In this document: positions 6,323-9,279 of the stretch, piece after piece
How positions within the stretch are numbered: position 1 is the first letter of the stretch
How the letters are laid out: each line of letters begins with the position of its first letter
Assembly (NCBI GenBank): GCA_946479185.1
Contig: CAMLFF010000108.1
Location: 1 to 9,279 of the forward strand
Direction: 5' to 3'
DNA from: an uncultured Sphingobium sp.
GTDB lineage: Bacteria > Pseudomonadota > Alphaproteobacteria > Sphingomonadales > Sphingomonadaceae
Length of the DNA stretch: 9,279 bases
Notes under the pieces: model-generated
The model's database searches: none
Seen by the model: only the letters and a program-made list of their open reading frames with translations
What the model was told of the DNA's origin: nothing
Translations under genes and position numbers: made by a program

Positions 6323-7471
6323 ATGGCCCCTCCCCTCGACTATGAAAGCCTGCGCCTGATCTGGTGGGGGCTGATGGGCATCCTGCTGATCGGCTTCGCC
6401 CTGACTGACGGCTTCGATCTCGGCGTCGCCTCGCTGCTGCCCTTTGTCGCAAAGACCGACGAGGAGCGCCGCATGGTCATCAACTCGGTCGGCGCGACCT
6501 GGGAAGGCAACCAGGTCTGGTTCATTCTTGGTGGCGGCGCGATCTTCGCGGCATGGCCTTTGGTCTATGCAGTCAGCTTCTCAGGCTTCTATCTCGCCAT
6601 GTTCCTTGTCCTGGCCGCACTCATCCTGCGACCCGTCGGTTTCAAATATCGCTCCAAGCGGCCCGATCCGGCATGGCGCAATCGCTGGGACTGGGCGTTG
6701 TTCGTGGGCGGTCTCGTGCCCGCACTGGTGTTCGGCGTCGCGGTCGGCAACGTGCTGACCGGCGTTCCCTTCCGGCTCGATAGCAACCTGCGATCCTTTT
6801 ACGAGGGCAGTTTGCTTGGTCTGTTCCATCCCTTCTCGCTGTTGGCGGGTCTTCTTTCTGTCGCGATGCTGGTCCTCCACGGGTCTGCCTGGCTCGCGAT
6901 CAAGATCGAACGCGGCGCGGTGCATGATCGTGCCAAGACCTTCGGGCAGATCGCAGCGATCCTGTCGATCCTGCTGTTCGCTGCAGGCGGCGTGATGGTC
7001 GCGACCATGAACATGGGTTTCCGCACCGAAGGACTGGTCGATCCGATGGGGCCATCCAATCCGCATTTTTCTGCGCTCGTAGCCGCACCAGGCGCTTGGC
7101 TCGCCAATTATAGCGCCCAGCCCTGGATGCTAGTTGCGCCGGCGCTCGGCTTTCTTGGTCCGGTCATGGCGCTTATCGGCATCCGGTCAACGCGCGAGGT
7201 GCTGGCCTTTAGTGGTTCGTCGCTCGCTACGGTCGGCATCATCTCAACGGTCGGGCTTTCGATGTTTCCGTTCATCCTGCCGAGCTCGATCGATCCCGCG
7301 TCCAGCCTCACGGTGTGGAACGCATCCTCGAGCCCTCTGACCCTGTTCATCATGCTGCTGGTGACGATCGTGTTCCTGCCTATCGTGCTGCTCTACACGG
7401 CTTGGGCCTACAAGATCATGTTTGGCCGCGTGACGACGCAGGATGTGCGCACCAATCCCGACTTCTACTGA
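6323..7471 (+). CDS. cydB: cytochrome bd ubiquinol oxidase subunit II
   Basis: CydB is the second large membrane subunit of the bd oxidase, the structural partner of CydA. At 382 residues it is close to the E. coli length (379) and is collinear with it. It has LIGFALTDGFDLGV (residues 22-35, with Asp29 and Asp32), ATWEGNQVWFILGGGAIFAAWP, the FRPVGF-like RPVGFKYRSK, WRNRWDWALFVGG, GNVLTGVPF, and MFPFILPSS followed by LTVWNASSS. It closes with LLYTAWAYKIMFGRV. Several long hydrophobic segments span the chain. TAAGGAG, which includes the cydA stop codon, lies eight bases before the ATG, so translation is tightly linked to cydA. It is followed after 15 bases by cydX. No truncation or missing motif was seen. 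Confidence 0.97.
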   Translation: MAPPLDYESLRLIWWGLMGILLIGFALTDGFDLGVASLLPFVAKTDEERRMVINSVGATWEGNQVWFILGGGAIFAAWPLVYAVSFSGFYLAMFLVLAALILRPVGFKYRSKRPDPAWRNRWDWALFVGGLVPALVFGVAVGNVLTGVPFRLDSNLRSFYEGSLLGLFHPFSLLAGLLSVAMLVLHGSAWLAIKIERGAVHDRAKTFGQIAAILSILLFAAGGVMVATMNMGFRTEGLVDPMGPSNPHFSALVAAPGAWLANYSAQPWMLVAPALGFLGPVMALIGIRSTREVLAFSGSSLATVGIISTVGLSMFPFILPSSIDPASSLTVWNASSSPLTLFIMLLVTIVFLPIVLLYTAWAYKIMFGRVTTQDVRTNPDFY

Positions 7472-7486
7472 AAGAGGACTTCTAGC

Positions 7487-7597
7487 ATGTGGTATTTTGC
7501 CTGGGTCTTGGGTGTCGGTCTGGCGGTCAGCTTCGGGATATTGAATGGTTTATGGCATGAATTCCATTCTGACGCCGACGAAGATCTCACCCAATGA
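7487..7597 (+). CDS. cydX: cytochrome bd oxidase small subunit CydX
   Basis: This 36-residue membrane peptide begins MWYFAWVLGVGLAVSFGI, matching the CydX/YbgT family almost residue for residue (E. coli MWYFAWILGTLLACSFGV). CydX is a single transmembrane helix packed against CydA that stabilises the hemes and is needed for full oxidase activity. Glu25, the conserved acidic residue of the family, is present in LWHE (22-25). The tail is acidic (DADEDLTQ). AGAGGA (7473-7478) lies eight bases before the ATG, and the gene follows cydB by 15 bases, completing a cydABX operon. It is short enough to be skipped by standard gene finders. Confidence 0.95.
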   Translation: MWYFAWVLGVGLAVSFGILNGLWHEFHSDADEDLTQ

Positions 7598-7651
7598 GTG
7601 GACCGACCCGCCCTCTGAAGTGGCGAGGTTGCGGCTCAAGGGAGAAATGAC

Positions 7652-7782
7652 ATGAGCCTCAATATTGGCATCAACGATGCAGACCGTGCATCGATCAGCG
7701 ATGGCCTTGGCCACCTTCTGGCCAGCGTATTGGGGTGCATGAGCAGTCGGCCTGGATGCTTCGCGCCTTATTGGAGGACTGA
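7652..7782 (+). pseudogene. internally deleted dps (ferritin-like DNA-protection protein) remnant
   Basis: An ATG at 7652 with a good ribosome site (AAGGGAG, 7638-7644) opens MSLNIGINDADR, then SISDGLGHLLA. This resembles the N-terminus of Dps-type miniferritins (general pattern: IGI..KDR..I.DGL..LLA). In a different frame, 7723-7782 encodes QRIGVHEQSAWMLRALLED and a stop. This resembles the Dps C-terminal helix (pattern: HEKTAWMLRSLL). About 24 N-terminal and 19 C-terminal residues survive from a protein of roughly 160. The middle, with all ferroxidase histidines and acidic residues, is gone and the junction is out of frame. TGGCCA occurs twice at the junction (7708-7713 and 7719-7724), possibly the microhomology used for the deletion. 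Read in the first frame it would give a 51-residue nonsense-tailed peptide ending at 7807. It lies 54 bases after cydX and may still be transcribed with it. Confidence 0.72.
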
Positions 7783-7792
7783 TGGGCCTTGG

Positions 7793-7822
7793 CTGGAGGA
7801 GGATTGAGGCCTTCTTCTCCAG
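7793..7822. terminator. 11-bp hairpin between convergent units; possible transcription end
   Basis: CTGGAGGAGGA (7793-7803) pairs with TTCTTCTCCAG (7812-7822) over 11 positions, two of them G-T wobbles on the plus strand, with an 8-base loop. It lies between the rightward cydABX/dps-remnant unit and the leftward efflux-arsR unit, where a two-way terminator would be expected. There is no T run on either side, so it is not a classical intrinsic terminator. The surrounding stretch 7783-7871 holds no gene I can support. Confidence 0.3.
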
Positions 7823-7871
7823 CAGCCTTCGGAAGTGAAGCGTCAGAAGCTTTCGGGTAAAGTCCCTAACA

Positions 7872-8210
7872 TCATTTGACTGCCGTTCGCGCATCAGGGC
7901 CTTTGGCAAACTGGTCGCACAGAAACTCCATCAGCGCTTGCACCTTGCTATCGCTAATTCGGTAAAAGATCGTCGTGTTCTCACGGCGGGTCTGCACCAG
8001 ACCGCCATCGCGCATCCGAGCGAGATGCTGTGAGACACTTGACTGCGACAGTCCGCACAACCCCACGAGTTCGCCAACCGAGGCCTCGCCGTCGCGCAGC
8101 CGACAAAGCAGCAACAGGCGCTGTTCATTCGCGACGACCTTGAGAAACGCGGCGACCTCTGTGGCGCGCTCGCGAAGCATTTCCTCAACCGCCTTGTCCG
8201 TCACCGTCAT
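7872..8210 (-). CDS. ArsR-family regulator with BigR/SqrR-like cysteine pair
   Basis: This 112-residue winged-helix repressor has VVANEQRLLLLCRL as its opening helix. SVGELVGLCGLSQSSVSQHLARMR holds the recognition helix, and LVQTRRENTTIFYRIS forms the wing. Cys36 sits in the helix position of the first sensing cysteine of BigR/SqrR (about residue 41-42 there), and Cys98 in the last helix (MEFLCDQF) matches the second. Those proteins form a disulfide or polysulfide bridge when exposed to persulfides and then release DNA. The spacing here is 62 residues, against about 66 in those proteins. A third cysteine, Cys52, lies near the recognition helix. The ATG overlaps the stop of the efflux gene (ATGA), so the regulator is made from the pump's mRNA. 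Sensing of persulfide or oxidant is inferred from cysteine position, and a metal-sensing role cannot be excluded. Confidence 0.88.
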   Translation of the reverse strand: MTVTDKAVEEMLRERATEVAAFLKVVANEQRLLLLCRLRDGEASVGELVGLCGLSQSSVSQHLARMRDGGLVQTRRENTTIFYRISDSKVQALMEFLCDQFAKGPDARTAVK

Positions 8211-9279
8211 TTGCTTGCTGGTCTCCCATCGTCACGCAGCACCACGTAAATGGCGGGAATAACCAATACGGTGAGCAAGGTCGAGGAGGCGAGGCCGAAA
8301 AGGAGTGAAATGGCGAGCCCCTGAAAGATCGGATCGGTGAGGATCACGGCAGCGCCGATCATCGCGGCGGCGGCCGTGAGCACGATCGGTTTGAACCGGA
8401 TCGTTCCTGCCTCAATCAGCACATCGCGCAGCGGCTTGTCGGGTGTGGACGTATGCCGGATGAAATCGACCAGCAGGATTGAATTGCGCACAATGATGCC
8501 GGCCAACGCGATGAAGCCGATCATCGAGGTGGCGGTAAATGGCGCCCGGAACAGCATGTGGCCAAGCACGATTCCGATCAGCGTCAGCGGCACCGGCGTC
8601 AGGATGACAAGCGGCAATCGGAAGCTGCGAAACTGGGCGACGACGAGGATATAGATCGCGAGCAGTGCGACCATGAACGCCGCCCCCATATCGCGGAAAG
8701 TGACCCAGGTGATTTCCCATTCGCCATCCCAGAGCAGGCTCGTCACATTCTCGTCGTCGGGCTGGCCGCTCAGGCGAATGACGGGTTTGCGCAGGCCCTT
8801 GGCGGCCCAATCATAGTCGTCGATCGCGCGGTCAACCGCGAGCATGCCGTAAATCGGCGCCTCATAATCGCCGGCCAACTCCGCTGTCACCATATCAACA
8901 TAATGGCCATCGCGCCGGAAGATGGCCGGGCTGCTCTGCTCCTGCCGCGCATCGACAATCGCGCCGAGTTCAATCAACTGTGGGCCGTTGGCGCCTTCCG
9001 TGACCGCCACAGGCGTGCTGCCGAGCGTCTGCGTCCAGCGTCGCGCCGATTGCGGCAGCGCGATGGTGATCGGCAAGGGTGTCCGCTCGTCGCCGCGCGC
9101 AGGGTAACCGACCGTCTTGCTGCCCAGCAAGGCGCCGATGGAGTCGTTAACATCGCGGGTCGAGAGCCCGTAATAGTCGATCCGGTCGCGTTGCGGAATC
9201 AAGCGGAGCTTGGGACGAGGCTGGCCGAAGCTGTTATCCACATCGACGATATAGGGGATCGACTTGAAGATCTTCTCCA
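8207..9279 (-). CDS. RND efflux permease, C-terminal part (gene continues past the right edge)
   Basis: This is the final 356 residues of an AcrB/CzcA-type inner-membrane proton-driven pump, normally about 1,000-1,050 residues. The frame is open to the window edge, and the GTG at 9241 is an internal valine (IVDVDNSFGQPRP), so the start is outside. The visible part begins in the periplasmic porter domain (RLIPQRDRIDYYGLSTRDVNDSIG, typical of the second-half repeat). After FRDMGAAF come five hydrophobic helices corresponding to TM8-TM12, including GFIALAGIIVRNSILLVDF, FKPIVLTAAAAMIGAA and FGLASSTLLTVLVIPAIYVVL. The substrate cannot be told from this part. The IIVRNSILLVDF style is distant from AcrB (GLSAKNAILIVEF) and suggests a less-studied RND branch. 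The co-transcribed arsR at its 3' end is probably its repressor. An adaptor protein and perhaps sulfur-handling genes would be expected further right. Confidence 0.93.
   Translation of the reverse strand, partial: EKIFKSIPYIVDVDNSFGQPRPKLRLIPQRDRIDYYGLSTRDVNDSIGALLGSKTVGYPARGDERTPLPITIALPQSARRWTQTLGSTPVAVTEGANGPQLIELGAIVDARQEQSSPAIFRRDGHYVDMVTAELAGDYEAPIYGMLAVDRAIDDYDWAAKGLRKPVIRLSGQPDDENVTSLLWDGEWEITWVTFRDMGAAFMVALLAIYILVVAQFRSFRLPLVILTPVPLTLIGIVLGHMLFRAPFTATSMIGFIALAGIIVRNSILLVDFIRHTSTPDKPLRDVLIEAGTIRFKPIVLTAAAAMIGAAVILTDPIFQGLAISLLFGLASSTLLTVLVIPAIYVVLRDDGRPASK

Noticed and set aside
7550..7909. A 119-residue leftward open frame across cydX, the dps remnant and the end of the right-hand arsR
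   Set aside because: It is antisense to cydX and the dps remnant and overlaps arsR in another frame. It has no recognisable domain or ribosome site.
9239..9241. A GTG as a possible start of the RND permease, making it a 344-residue protein
   Set aside because: The frame stays open upstream with fitting RND porter-domain sequence (EKIFKSIPYIVD), so this codon is an internal valine.

Overview
The window is a GC-rich, alphaproteobacterial-looking chromosome segment. Protein style (long Q-loop CydA, the Prx and Dps motifs, AcrB-type RND pump) suggests a sphingomonad or close relative. That assignment rests on recalled family resemblance only. The core is a complete, divergently arranged cytochrome bd oxidase locus. 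The assembly ABC transporter genes cydD-cydC run leftward. The oxidase genes cydA-cydB-cydX run rightward. cydX encodes a 36-residue subunit that length-filtered gene calling would miss.

Layout, left to right. A tRNA-Pro(CGG) gene (6-82) is followed by a possible short terminator and a roughly 280-base stretch without a confident gene. Next is a rightward pair: a 1-Cys, Prx6-type peroxiredoxin and a small ArsR-family regulator. A TTACA-N7-TGTAA inverted repeat lies just upstream of the pair. The regulator's stop codon overlaps that of the convergent cydC. cydC and cydD occupy 1428-4597. A 117-base AT-rich gap separates cydD from cydA. It holds a candidate promoter and a nested hairpin that would sit in the cydA leader. 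cydABX follows (4715-7597). Behind it is a previously unflagged remnant of a dps ferritin-like gene: the N-terminal start and C-terminal tail are both recognisable but lie in different frames, with the whole catalytic middle missing. On the far right, leftward, are the C-terminal third of an RND efflux permease (its 5' part lies outside the window) and a second ArsR-family regulator whose start overlaps the permease stop.

How the parts may work together. Cytochrome bd is a quinol oxidase known for tolerance of sulfide, nitric oxide and peroxide. CydDC is needed for its assembly. Here it is flanked by a peroxidase and by two ArsR-type repressors. The right-hand repressor has cysteines placed roughly like the dithiol switch of the persulfide sensors BigR/SqrR/YgaV. 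The left-hand one has no cysteine at all. The picture of a respiratory module for oxidant or reactive-sulfur stress is an inference from gene neighbourhood. Each gene family call is well supported by motifs. No integrase, insertion sequence or CRISPR array was seen. I found no convincing radically new system. The best leads are the dps deletion scar, the structured cydA leader, and the contrast between the two ArsR regulators.
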